Assembly: GCA_905221605.1 (NCBI GenBank)
Contig: CAJNDS010002124.1
Location: 180,996-228,495 of the forward strand
Length of the DNA stretch: 47,500 nt
From: Symbiodinium natans
Lineage: Eukaryota > Sar > Dinophyceae > Suessiales > Symbiodiniaceae
Direction: 5' to 3'
Position 1 is the stretch's first letter; every line of letters starts with the position of its first letter. The translations under genes were made by a program, and so were the position numbers. The notes under the pieces are model-generated. The model saw only the letters and a list, made by a program, of their open reading frames with translations, was not told the origin of the DNA and ran no database searches. Of this stretch, positions 20,185-30,400 are shown in pieces.

Positions 20185-20289
20185 GACTCCCCGAACGCTT
20201 TGAAGCCTTCTGTTGCCATGGCAAAGATGCGGCCGCTAGTGGCTCTGGCCATCGTGTTGAGCCCCTGGGTCGTTGAACAGCGCGAGAGG
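20185..20289 (+). CDS. Candidate first exon with signal-peptide-like start
   Basis: After an acceptor CCATAG|GA, ATG at 20218 starts MAKMRPLVALAIVLSPWVVE, a short basic head followed by a hydrophobic core, as in a signal peptide. Exon ends GAGAGG|GTTCAGG before TTTAGGG units. In dinoflagellates the acceptor could receive the spliced leader. It may be the start of the oxygenase gene below or of a separate gene. Confidence 0.5.
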
Positions 20290-20978
20290 GTTCAGGGTTT
20301 AAGTTTACGTTTAGCGTTTTGGGTTTTTTTGGATTTAGGGTTTAGGGTCTAGGGGATTTAGGGTTTAGGGTTTAGGGGATTTAGAGTTTAGGGTGTAGGA
20401 TTTGGGGATAGGGTTTAGGGGATTTCGGATTTAGGGTTTCGGGCTTAGGGATTTAAGGTTCAGGGTTCAGGGTGAAGGGGTTATGGCTTGGGGTTTGGGG
20501 ATAGGATGTAGGGTTTAAGGGGTTTCGGGGTTTGGGGGCTTAGTTTGTAATTTGTAGCATGCTGCAGCCTAGAAGAGGTCGTATATGCTAGTGTATGAGA
20601 ATTAATGAGAACGCTTGTTCGTAAGTTCCCATATATGTTTTTCATATTTGAGTTTTATGCAATTCGGTCTACGCATTGTTTGTTACAGCTTCTTACATCT
20701 CAATTTTGGAGAACGAGCGCATGTGTTTGAAGTTGCGGTATATTGGGGAATATACTGGACGTCTCCTATTTTCTGGCCAACCACTCAAAAGCCACGTCTG
20801 TTAGCGGATTGCAATTCCCAAGCCCTAAGACCTAACATCTAACCTCAAAGTTAAAACCCTAACCTCAAAGTTAAAAGATCGAACCCTAAACCCCAAACCC
20901 TAAACCCCAAACCCCAAGCCCCAAACCCTAAACCCTAAACCCCAAACCTTAAACCCCGAACCCTTCGCTCCCTTCAAG
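20290..20978 (+). other. Intron-like stretch with AT-rich insert
   Basis: TTTAGGG variants at 20325-20530, AT-richer unique sequence at 20530-20830 with no repeat units, then CCCTAAA/CCCCAAA at 20883-20960. Nothing else recognised. Confidence 0.5.
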
Positions 20979-21073
20979 GCGTCTTCGCCGCGTTGCCGGC
21001 GTTCTTCGGCCAATGGCGGCCCCAACCGCGCGTGCGGAGGCTTCCGCTCCGGCAGGGGAAGGGGGGGACTCCG
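20979..21073 (+). CDS. Candidate exon, Arg/Gly/Ser-rich
   Basis: Acceptor TTCAAG|GC and a very good donor CTCCG|GTGAGT. In the phase that follows the signal-peptide-like exon it is Arg/Ser/Gly-rich, as a plastid transit peptide could be. All three frames are open, so the frame is provisional. Confidence 0.45.
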
Positions 21074-21509
21074 GTGAGTGAAGGAATTGTCTTCTTGTCG
21101 ATATACTATTATTCTCAATCAATACACTAGCCTTGGGGCATAATGATGCGTAGGATTCCGGGCCTTTCGGCTCGTTTTAGACCCTCTGGACCCCCCAAGG
21201 CCTGGGGACGGAGGAGGACCCGCCCAAAACCGCAACTAACCGCATCGTTTCTCAAGGTGGAACCATGGGCCCTTAGTAGTATCCCTTACCCTTGTTTAAT
21301 GGGATCCGACGTATGGGCTCTTCTTCCTGACAGAGTATAAAAGGATAAAGAGGGTTGCATGACAAGAGCTTCAGATGAAGGTTTAGGGTTTAGGGTTTAG
21401 GGTTTAGGGTTTAGGGTTTAGGGTTTTGGGTTTAGGGTTTAGGGTTTAGGGTTTAGGGTTTAGGAAGGGCCCCATACTTGGAGCCGTAGATCTTTGCTGG
21501 TCTTGGCAG

Positions 21510-21533
21510 CTCGGAGCTGGCGTGGGGCCGGAA
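21510..21533 (+). CDS. Candidate 24-nt exon
   Basis: Acceptor GTCTTGGCAG|C, donor GGAA|GTTTAGGG. In the phase of the neighbours it reads SELAWGR and keeps frame into the next island. Low weight on its own. Confidence 0.35.
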
Positions 21534-21734
21534 GTTTAGGGTTTAGGGTTTAGGGTTTAGGGTTTAGGGTTTCGGGTTTAGCTTTTTCCGAAACTCTAAA
21601 CCCCACAGCCTTGAGGCCCTCAGCCCCCTGGACCCCAAACCCTAAAATCCTAAACCCTAAACCCCAAGCCCAAAAACCCTAAACCCTAAACTCTAAACCC
21701 TAAACCCTAAACCCTAAACCCGAAACCCCAAAAG

Positions 21735-21809
21735 GCTTCACACCCTGCGAGTCTCCGACAGTGACGAGAGCTTGATGGAGTTACTGGAGACGAGATGGCA
21801 CGGAAGAGG
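21735..21809 (+). CDS. Candidate exon, acidic
   Basis: Acceptor CAAAAG|GC, then LHTLRVSDSDESLMELLE in the only long open frame, donor before TTTAGGG. Flanked by CCCTAAA on the left and TTTAGGG on the right as in the recognised genes. Confidence 0.55.
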
Positions 21810-21859
21810 GTTTAGGGTTTAGGGTTTAGGGTTTAGGGTCTCAATTCGGGGTTATCTGG

Positions 21860-21937
21860 CTGGTTCTTAGCAGGGAATGAGGGAACCTCCTTAAAGGGCA
21901 TGTATAGGGAATTCGCTCATTCCCTACTAAGAACCAG
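21860..21937. mobile_element. 78-bp palindromic MITE-like element
   Basis: Terminal inverted repeats of 22 bp with one mismatch (CTGGTTCTTAGC/TAGGGAATGAG). Inserted among TTTAGGG units within a presumed intron. The ends CTGG/CCAG make the target duplication hard to define. Confidence 0.8.
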
Positions 21938-23241
21938 AGGGTTTGGGGGTCTTAGGGTTTAAGGTTTACAAGGGTTTTGGGGTTTAAGTGTTCAGGTTTA
22001 TTGGGGCTTTGGGAGTTTTAGGGTTTGGGGTTTACAAGGGTTTTGAGATCCTCAACCCTACACCCTAAACCCTAAACCCTAAACCCTAAACCCTAAACCC
22101 TAAACCCTAAACCCTATATCAACCCTATATAAACCCTAAACCCTAAACCCTAAACCCTACGTAAACCCTAAACCCTAAACCCTAAACCCCTAAACCCCTA
22201 ACCCCAAACCCCAAACCCCAAACCCCAAACCCTAAACCCTAAACCCTAAACCCTAAACCCTAAACCCTAAACCCTAAACCCTGAACCCTCGGGTTTAGCG
22301 TGTGAACATGGGGGGGTATTCGAGCTTATACCACAGTCCAGGTCTGAAACCTGAAGCTACCAAGCCTCAATCCCTACGACCCCCTCCCCACAATTTCCCT
22401 GCCTAAACCTTAAACCTTAAGCCCCAACCCCTAAACCTCAAATCCTAAACCCTACACTCGCCACCCAAAACCCAAAACCCTAAACCCTGAACCCTAAACC
22501 CTAGACCCCTCCTCCCCCCCAACCCCCCCCCCCCCCCCCAAAAAAAGAAAAAGAGAGAGAGAGAGAGAGAGAAGATAGAAACAAAAAAGGAGTCGGAAGA
22601 TCTTGAGGACCTCGAGGCGGGCAGACTGTTTTCCCTCTTCATTTGTTTTAGGTGTGTTTATTTTTTTCTTTTCTAAAAGGTTTGCTTTGTTCCTAAGGCT
22701 TTCCGATGTTTTCTTGAGGATGTTTTGGGGAGGCTCCAAGGGTCAAGTTCGGCCTCTTCGTCTCCAAGGGGTTTGGAGTCCTTAATCCCCAAACCCTAAA
22801 CCCTAAACCCTAAACCCTAAACCCTAAACCCTAAACCCTAATCCCTAAACCCTATACCCTAAACCCTCAACCCTAAACCCTAAACCCTATACCCCAAACT
22901 CTAAATCCTGATCCCGAAAAGGCTCGAGGGCTTGCTCCAGTGTTTTGGTTTAAGTTCCTGCTTCTTCTTGCAAAAACAAAACGAGGGTTTTTAGGGTGGG
23001 GGGTGGTCAGGGACTCCCAAGGTTCCCGGGTGGTTCTGGGTTTTAGGGGGTATAGAGCGGTTTGCGAGGGGGTGCGTGGGGTTTTAGGGTATAGAGGTGT
23101 AGGGTTTTAGCGCTTGGGGGTTTTGGGGTCTGGAATCTTTGGGTCTAGGGGTTGAGACTCGCACCCCAGAGGTTTCTACCCCCTAAGAGGCTTCCCTCAA
23201 TCTACCCGAATATGGCCCTTGTATTCCCTTTAAGAAGGATC
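21938..23241 (+). repeat. Array-rich stretch with simple repeats
   Basis: CCCTAAA with CCCTATATAAA variants at 22055-22285, a poly-C tract with a following GA microsatellite at 22505-22572, CCCTAAA at 22790-22910 and TTTTAGGG-like text at 22985-23110. An acidic open island (about 22592-22650, ESEDLEDLEAG) might be an exon. Confidence 0.6.
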
Positions 23242-23353
23242 CTTTGTGGTACTTTACTGTAACTTTAGATCCTTACCCTTTTTGGGTTTATTGGGTTTCT
23301 TAATAAGGCAGCTAAACGTTTAATTTATAGCTACCCTCCTGAGTGCAGCCAAG
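23242..23353 (+). mobile_element. Dispersed repeat, copy 2, with direct repeats
   Basis: Near-identical to 2911-3023. Here it is bounded by AAGGATCC on both sides (23235-23242 and 23351-23358), an 8-bp target-site duplication. Lacks visible terminal inverted repeats. Confidence 0.8.
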
Positions 23354-23405
23354 GATCCCCAAACCCACGGGTACCACCTTCGCGGCCCTGTGCCGATCTT
23401 CTCAG

Positions 23406-23479
23406 GATGCTCTGGAGGAGGAGCTCGAGCGGAGCATCGCCGACATCAAAGCCTTCGAGATTCCGGAGAGCAAGAGGGG
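23406..23479 (+). CDS. Candidate exon, charged helix
   Basis: Acceptor ATCTTCTCAG|GATG, then DALEEELERSIADIKAFEIP and a few more codons, ending before TTTAGGG units. Strong coding character in one frame. Possibly part of the same gene as the oxygenase exons that follow; the phase to 24276 could not be closed. Confidence 0.6.
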
Positions 23480-24275
23480 GTTTAGGGTTTAGGGTTTAGG
23501 GTTTAGGGTTTAGGGTTGTAGGGTGGTGGGGTTTTGGGGTTGAGGGGTTTTGGTTTCGGGTTTAGGGAGAGCGCGGGATGTTGGTGTTTCGGGATGAGGA
23601 ATTTGGAGCTGGTTGTTCCCACCTTGTTCTCATAGTTGCCGCAGGTTCTGCAAGAATAGGACCCCTCAGTTTAATCTCTGGCTGTTGCTATAGAAAGGAG
23701 TACGGAGTTGCCCTAACTTGTGAACCCTAGTTTGGCGGCAGATAGGCGGGCGGCGGAGGTTCGCACTTCCGCGAAACACCCCGACGCGAGGACGAAACAC
23801 GTGAGAAGTATGAGACGGAGATCTCAGTGGGGGATGCGGCGCCTTGTCGATGAATTGAAGCACCCGTGCCGATCATCTTTGTTGCACCACTCATGGTAGG
23901 TCTTTGCTTCACCGTTCTGTTCCCTAAACTCCAAACGCTTGGCCCAAACTCCAAAACCCCAAGCCCAGGGTTTAAACCTGGTTGGCAACAGGCTCTAGGT
24001 TTGCTTGGGGTTTAGGGTTCAGGGTGTAGGGTGTATGGTAGTCTACTCACGGGGGTTCCCAGCGCCTTGAGGTCGCGGTTTAGTTTAGGGTTTAGGGTTT
24101 AGGGCTTCAGGGCTCTTGGGGTTCAGGTAAGCCCAGACCCTATTGGGTTTAGGGGTTTAAGGTTGCAATAAACCCCAAGCCCTCAACCCAAAGCCCTAAG
24201 CCCTAAACCTAAACCTAAGGCCTAAACCCTAAGCCCTAAATCCTGAGCCCTAAACCTCATAAACCCCTGACGAAG

Positions 24276-24401
24276 GAAGCCGTTGGCACCCTCCGGCATT
24301 TCGCCACGCCCGTCTACCGCGCCTCCTTGACGGACCCGGCATCATCTGGGGAGCTGAACCTGGAGATCTTCGAAGCAGCCGCCCAGTCCCTTTCTCCTGC
24401 T
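24276..24401 (+). CDS. Oxygenase exon 1 (N-terminal strand)
   Basis: After acceptor GACGAAG|GAAG it reads EAVGTLRHFATPVYRASL and continues through a helix (LEIFEAAAQSL) to a TGA at 24402. The F-x-T-P-V-Y strand is typical of the family's N terminus. A donor giving the right phase to the next exon was not obvious before the TGA, so the 3' boundary is open. Confidence 0.7.
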
Positions 24402-27400
24402 TGAGGAGGGTTTTAAGATTAAGCTGGAGTTGGTTCTAGGCCCTGAGCCCTAAACCCTAAACCCTAAACCCTAAACCCGAAACCCCAAGCCCCAATCCCT
24501 CAACCCATTAACCTAGGTGTGTGCAGGTCTGCGAAGGGGGCTAGGGTTTCTTGAATGCGCAGGGAACTTGGTAAGTAGGCCATAAGGTTCTCAATCATTT
24601 AGAATCGCAAAGTCCCTGAGCCCTAAACCCTAAAGCCTAAAATCGTAACCCTAATCCCTAATCCTGAAGTGCCAGCATTTCCTTTCTTCGGCGATCCCCT
24701 TATCAGCCCCTCAACACCCACCTGCAAGGAAGAGTATAGCAGCCGCGGGCCAGGGCGTAACAAACGGGCGTAGACCTTGCAATCGCAGGCCTTTAGTGCC
24801 TAGGACTTACGCACCAAGCCGCAAACCCAAAAACCCGCAAACCTCGAAACCCCAAACACCAAACCCAAAACCATATATCCTAAAGCCCCCAAACCTCCGA
24901 ATACCCAAACACCCAAACCCAAACACCCAAACCCGAAAACCCGAGGACGCCAAACCGCAAACCCCAAACCCCAAACCCCCAACCCTAAACCCGAAACCCT
25001 AAACCCTAAACCCGAAACCTTGAACCCTAAACCCTAAACCCTAAACCCTAAACCCGAAACCCTAAACCCTGAACCTGAAACTTAAACCCTAAACCCTAAA
25101 CCCTAAACCCTAAACCCTAAACCCTAAACCCTAAACCCTAAACCCTAAACCCTAAACCCTAAACCCTAAACCCTAAACCCTAAACCCTAAACCCGAGGCT
25201 GCGCGAGTCGGATCTCGCTGGCAGAGCCTGGTGCGAGGAAAACTACCCGGGCCTCTGGGCAAAAAGACTTCCCGGGAGCCCGAGGTTTAGGGTTTAGGGT
25301 TTAGGGTTTGGGGTTTAGGGTTTAGGGTTTAGGGTTTAGGGTTTTTGTGGGGTAAGAAGGGTTGTTTGAGATCTTCGGGCTTGCGTTTCGGGTTTTTCCG
25401 GGGGTCATGTGCTTTTTGGACTCTTGGGGCTGAGAGTCTTTCATGCTTGGGAGTGTAGGGCTTCGGTGGGCAAAACCCCAAAACCCCCAAAAGCCCTCAA
25501 CCCCAAGCTCTAAAGCCCCAAGCCCTAAAACCCTAAAACCCTAACACCCTAACCCCAAACCCCAAACCCTAAACCCTTAACCCTAAACCTTAAACCCTAA
25601 ACCCTAAACCCTAAATCTTAAACCCCAAAAGCCCCACGCCCCCACAGTCTCGAGGATGATCCCCGCAGCCGAGGCGGCTACACGTCCTTCAGCAGCCAGA
25701 AGAACCTCAACGACGCGATCCCCTGCCTCGCGGGCCTTTTCTAGGGGTTGCGGGTTTAGGGTTTAGGGTTTGGGGTTTAGGGTTTAGGGTTTGGGGTTTA
25801 GGGTTTAGGGGTTTGGGTTTAGGGTCTAGGGTGTAGGGTTTAGGGCAACCCTGAACCCAAAGCTCCATGCGCGTGAATATTTGACCAGCCGCGCCGAGAC
25901 TGAACCCTAAAGCCAAACAAGGGTTTAGGGTTTGGAGTTTAGGGTTTAGGGTTTAGGGTTTGGGGTTTAGGGTCTAGGGACTAAACCCCAAACTCCAAAC
26001 TGTAAAGCCCCTACACCCCAAACCCTGCGCCCTAAAACCTCAAGACCCTAAACCCTGGAACCCCACACTCTAAACCCTAAGACCCCAAACCCTAAACCCC
26101 AAACCCTAAACCCCAAACCCTAAACCCTAAGCCCTGAACCCCAAACCCTAAACCCTAAACCCCAAACCCTAAACCCCAAAAAACGCTAAACCCTTAACCC
26201 CAAGCCGCAAACCCTAAACCCTAAACCCTAACCCTAGCCCTAAATCTCCCTGTCACCCAACCCTCTATCTCTAGCTTCTGTTAGTGGTTGATCTGGGGCT
26301 GAGTCTTAATGTCTTGAGCTACTAACCGGCTTAGAGACCAGTCCAACCGCAGAACCCATCACACCTTGAGACCCTGTTAACGCCTGGTCTGGATAACACT
26401 CGTCTTTTCATGAGTCTTACTGCTGGAGCTGGAACTAGATGCGTGAGTCTTCTGTCTTCATCTCCAGGTCGAGGGTCAAAAGGGTCTCAAAGTGGGGTTC
26501 TTTCACCGCGTGATAAAGGACGTACATTAACAGCCCCAGTTCTAATATTAATGTTGGGAATGAAAGCGCGCATCATTCGCATTATAATTGTAGGAGATTT
26601 CATGAGTCCTTTAATGCGGTATCCATGGTGGTTTTACTGCGTTCATTCGTGCCCCTAATTTAAAATTATAGTAATCGCGCACAAATTTGCCCCTAAACCC
26701 TGAAACCTGAAACCCTAAACCCTAAACCCTAAACCCTAAACCCTAAACCCTAAACCTTAAACCCTAAACCCTAAACCCTAAACCCTAACCCTAAACCCTA
26801 AACCCTAAACCCTAAACCCTAGCCCTAAACCCTAAACCCTAAACCCCTACAGCGGCCCAAACCGCGCCCAGGCTTCCAGGCCTTGGAGGCCAAGTTGCGT
26901 CCCCACCTCGAGGCCTTCCTGGAGGAGAGGCATGGGGTAGGGTTTAGGGTTTAGGGTTTAGGGTTTAGGGTTTAGGGTTTAGGGTTTAGGGTTTAGGGTT
27001 TAGGGTTTAGGGTTTAGGGTGTAGGGTGTAGGGTTTAGGGTTTAGGGTGTAGGGTGTAGGGTTTAGGGTTTAGGGTTTAGGGTGATAGGATTTAGGGTTT
27101 AGGGTTTTAGGCTTGGGTTTTAGGGCTTGGAGTTTGACAGGTTTTTGTTTTTGGGGGTGGGGGTTTGGGTCTTCGGGGCTTCTAAGGCTTTTGGGAGGCC
27201 GGGGTTCGGCTTGCCCTAAACCCCAAACCTCAAACCCTAAACCCTAAACCCTAAACCCTAAACCCTAAACCCTAAACCCTAAACCCTAAACCCTAAACCC
27301 TAAACCCTTGGGTTTTGGTGTTTGGGGATTAGTTGGGGGTTTGGTCGGCTCGGGATTCAGGCTTCTCATCGTGTTGTCAGGAGGGTCCTCAACCCTGAGC

Positions 27401-30400
27401 CCCAAAAGCCCCACGAAACACCCCTCTGAGCTTTGAGGCTTTAGGTGCTGGTTTCTTGGGGGACCTCATTCTCAAGTGCTCCCTACGATTTTCCCAGGTC
27501 ATTTTTTTTGGGGCTTCAGTTAAGGTCTCTTCGGGGTTTGGGGCTTGGGGAATTCCCACCCCTAATGAAGCCATAAACCCTAAAGCCTAAGTCCCAAATG
27601 CAAGGTTTCGGCCTTGTTTCGGCTTCCTAGACTCTTGTCAGAGGAGACTCGACTTATGGGCGGCCGCGATACGTCGCAGCTGCGCATGACGGACCTCCTT
27701 CGAGTAGGTTAGGGTTTATGGTTTGGGGTTTAGGGTTTAGGGTTTAGGTTTTGGGGTTTAGGGTTTAGTTCTGGGGGTTAAGGGTTTAGGGTTTGGGGTT
27801 TAGGGTTTAGGGCTTGGGTTTAGGGTTTAGGGTTACGGGTTTGGGAGTTAGGAAGCATTAAACCCTTTAAACCCTCAATGCTTAATCCTAACCCCTCAAC
27901 CTCGAACACCCAAAGCCTAAGACCCTTACGTTAAAGCTTTTACAGGTGACCTGGCCCTGCTGGGCTCGACTGGCCTGGCGCCCCTGGGCGCTGCGGCACA
28001 AGGGGCTCTTTACGACAGGTGCTGCACCTGTGAATCATAATCTTGGGATGTTCCCTTACGCCAACAGTCCTTAATAGGGATTTTCGTACCCCCTACGAGA
28101 ATCCCTAGTAGGGACTGTTAGTATAAGGGGGAACATCTCAATCATAATCAGCCATAATCATAGCGACCCTTATTGTACATGCTTCCGGCTCCACCTAACC
28201 CGAAGCCTATGCCTGACCACCCGCCACGTACTTAGCAACACTACTTCTTCCAAGCCTTCTCAGAACGACACTTCAAACCCTTACCCACAGTGGTTGGCGT
28301 CCGCAGCGAAAGACGCATGAAAACGAGGAAGCCGTGCAAAGCCCTTTCTTAGTACAGGAGCTCAGCGAAATTACAAGCATCATCCCCTTATCATCCCGAT
28401 TATGTCGTGGGACAGACAGCTACCAAGAGCTCCCGCCTAAAACCATACATCTCATGCCCCTCAGCCCTAAACCCTAAACCCTAAACCCGAATCCCTAAAC
28501 CCCAAACCCTAAACCTAAACCCTAAACCTTAAACTCTGGAGGAGTGTTGGCTGAACGTGATGGGCTTGGGCGCAGAGCATGGCTTTCACACGCACGACTT
28601 CTCGAACGTCAGCGGCACGTACTATGTGCAGACGCCGGAAGGGTGCTCAGGCGGGCTTGAGGTAGGTGTTTGGGGTTTAGGGTTTAGGGTTTAGGGTTTA
28701 GGGTTTAGGGTTTACGGTTTAGGGTTTAGGGATTAGGGTTTAGGGGCTTCGGTGCCCTTAACCTTATGAGTATGCCAGAAGCCCTTAGAACCTGAATGAA
28801 AGCTCTAAGCCCCGAAGACCCCAGCCATGAAATTACAAAGCACGAAGCCCTGTAAGCCCTAAACCCTAAACCCTAAACCCTAAACCCTAAACCCTAAACC
28901 CTAAACCCTAAACCCTAAACCCTAAACCCTAAACCCTAAACCCTAAACCGTAATCCCTGAGTTTTTAGCATCCTGGTCCTACTCCATCAGCCCCCCGAAG
29001 CCAGCATCCCCAAACCCCAAACCCTAAACCCTGAACCCTGAACCCTGAACCCTCAACCCTCAACCCTCAAACCTAAACCCTAAACCCTGAACCCTGAACC
29101 CTAAACCCTAAACCCCAAACCCTAAACCCTAAACCCTAATCAAGCCCTAAGCCCCCAAACCCTACGGTGCCAGGTCTTCAGTTCGAGGACCCGCGCCTGG
29201 ATAAGATGGCAGCCGAGGAGGCCCGCGAGGCGCGCGAGCCCGGAAGGGTTTACAGGGCCTTCACGACCTAGACGGGGGTTTAGGGTTTAGGGTTTTGGGT
29301 TTAGGGTTTCCGAATGGGGTCCACCATATTATCAGGGAATTCTACGATTTGGAGGGACTATGTTAGGGGTCTCTAAAGTACAATATGTTATATATTTTGG
29401 CGATATGTCATATACTCTCTACATATGTATAGTATATCATGTTGCATTAGGTGTGCTATTCTTTTTTTAGCGGGGTGTTTTTCGGGGTCTTTAGGGTTTG
29501 TGGGTTGAAATGGGGTTATGAGGGCCCCAGGCGAGCCAACAACCCTACAACGAAAGAGTAAGGGTTTAGGGTCTTGATTTTAGCTCTCTGAGTTCAGAAG
29601 TTGCCTGAACCCAGACGTCCTAGACCCACAAGCCTTCAACATCCCAAAGAAGGCGCGAAAGAAACCCGGAAGCTACGATCCCCTGGCTCTCGGGCTCTAA
29701 GCAGTAAATCCTAGGCCCTTAGGGGATTTAGGGTTTAGGGTTTAGGGTTTAGGGTTTAGGGTTTATCTCCAACCCTAAACTCACATCTGCCCAGCTCGGG
29801 AATGCAAGGTGCTGGAATACCCGGTGCAGGCCGGCCAAGTCATCCTGTTCCCAAGCGTCTGGGCCAACATCTAGACCCCCTAGGGTGTACGAATTGTTGT
29901 TTTGGTTTGTCTTCATCCAACCCAGGAAGACCAAAGCAATAAGAACAACAACCAAACAAGAGGGAAGAGAAGAGAGGAAAGGAAAACACCTGGCCCCGTC
30001 CCAACGCAACCCGAACACGCTGAACAAGTAAGTCGTTGAGTTTTGAGGGATTGGGGTATGCGGATAGCCCCAGGCCCAAGAAAGCCGAAACCCTAAACCC
30101 CAAACGCTAAACCCGAAACCCTAAACCCTGAATCCTCAACTGGTAGAGTGGATGGGCAAGGGTTTCGGGGCTTTTTCAAAAAGGTTCTTGGTAGGGATGG
30201 ACCTGGGGACACGAGTCCGGAGCCCTTAAATCCTTTGTTGAACATCATCTTGCATGTGTATGAATACTTAGCCCCAGTAAGGAACAAAAATGATCATCCT
30301 TCAAGAGTGCCCCAAGAATGGTGCCTTTTTGGTTGTTTTGGGGACAGGCATTTTGAACAACTGCCACTGAAGGTTTGGGATTTAGGGCTTCGGTGTTCGG

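Noticed and set aside
21330-21345. TATA box (GAGTATAAAAGG)
   Set aside because: Lies within a presumed intron, and dinoflagellate promoters generally lack this element; no gene start follows closely.
26410-26658. Protein-coding gene
   Set aside because: Open frame without recognisable motif or splice context; kept only as an observation on unusual composition.
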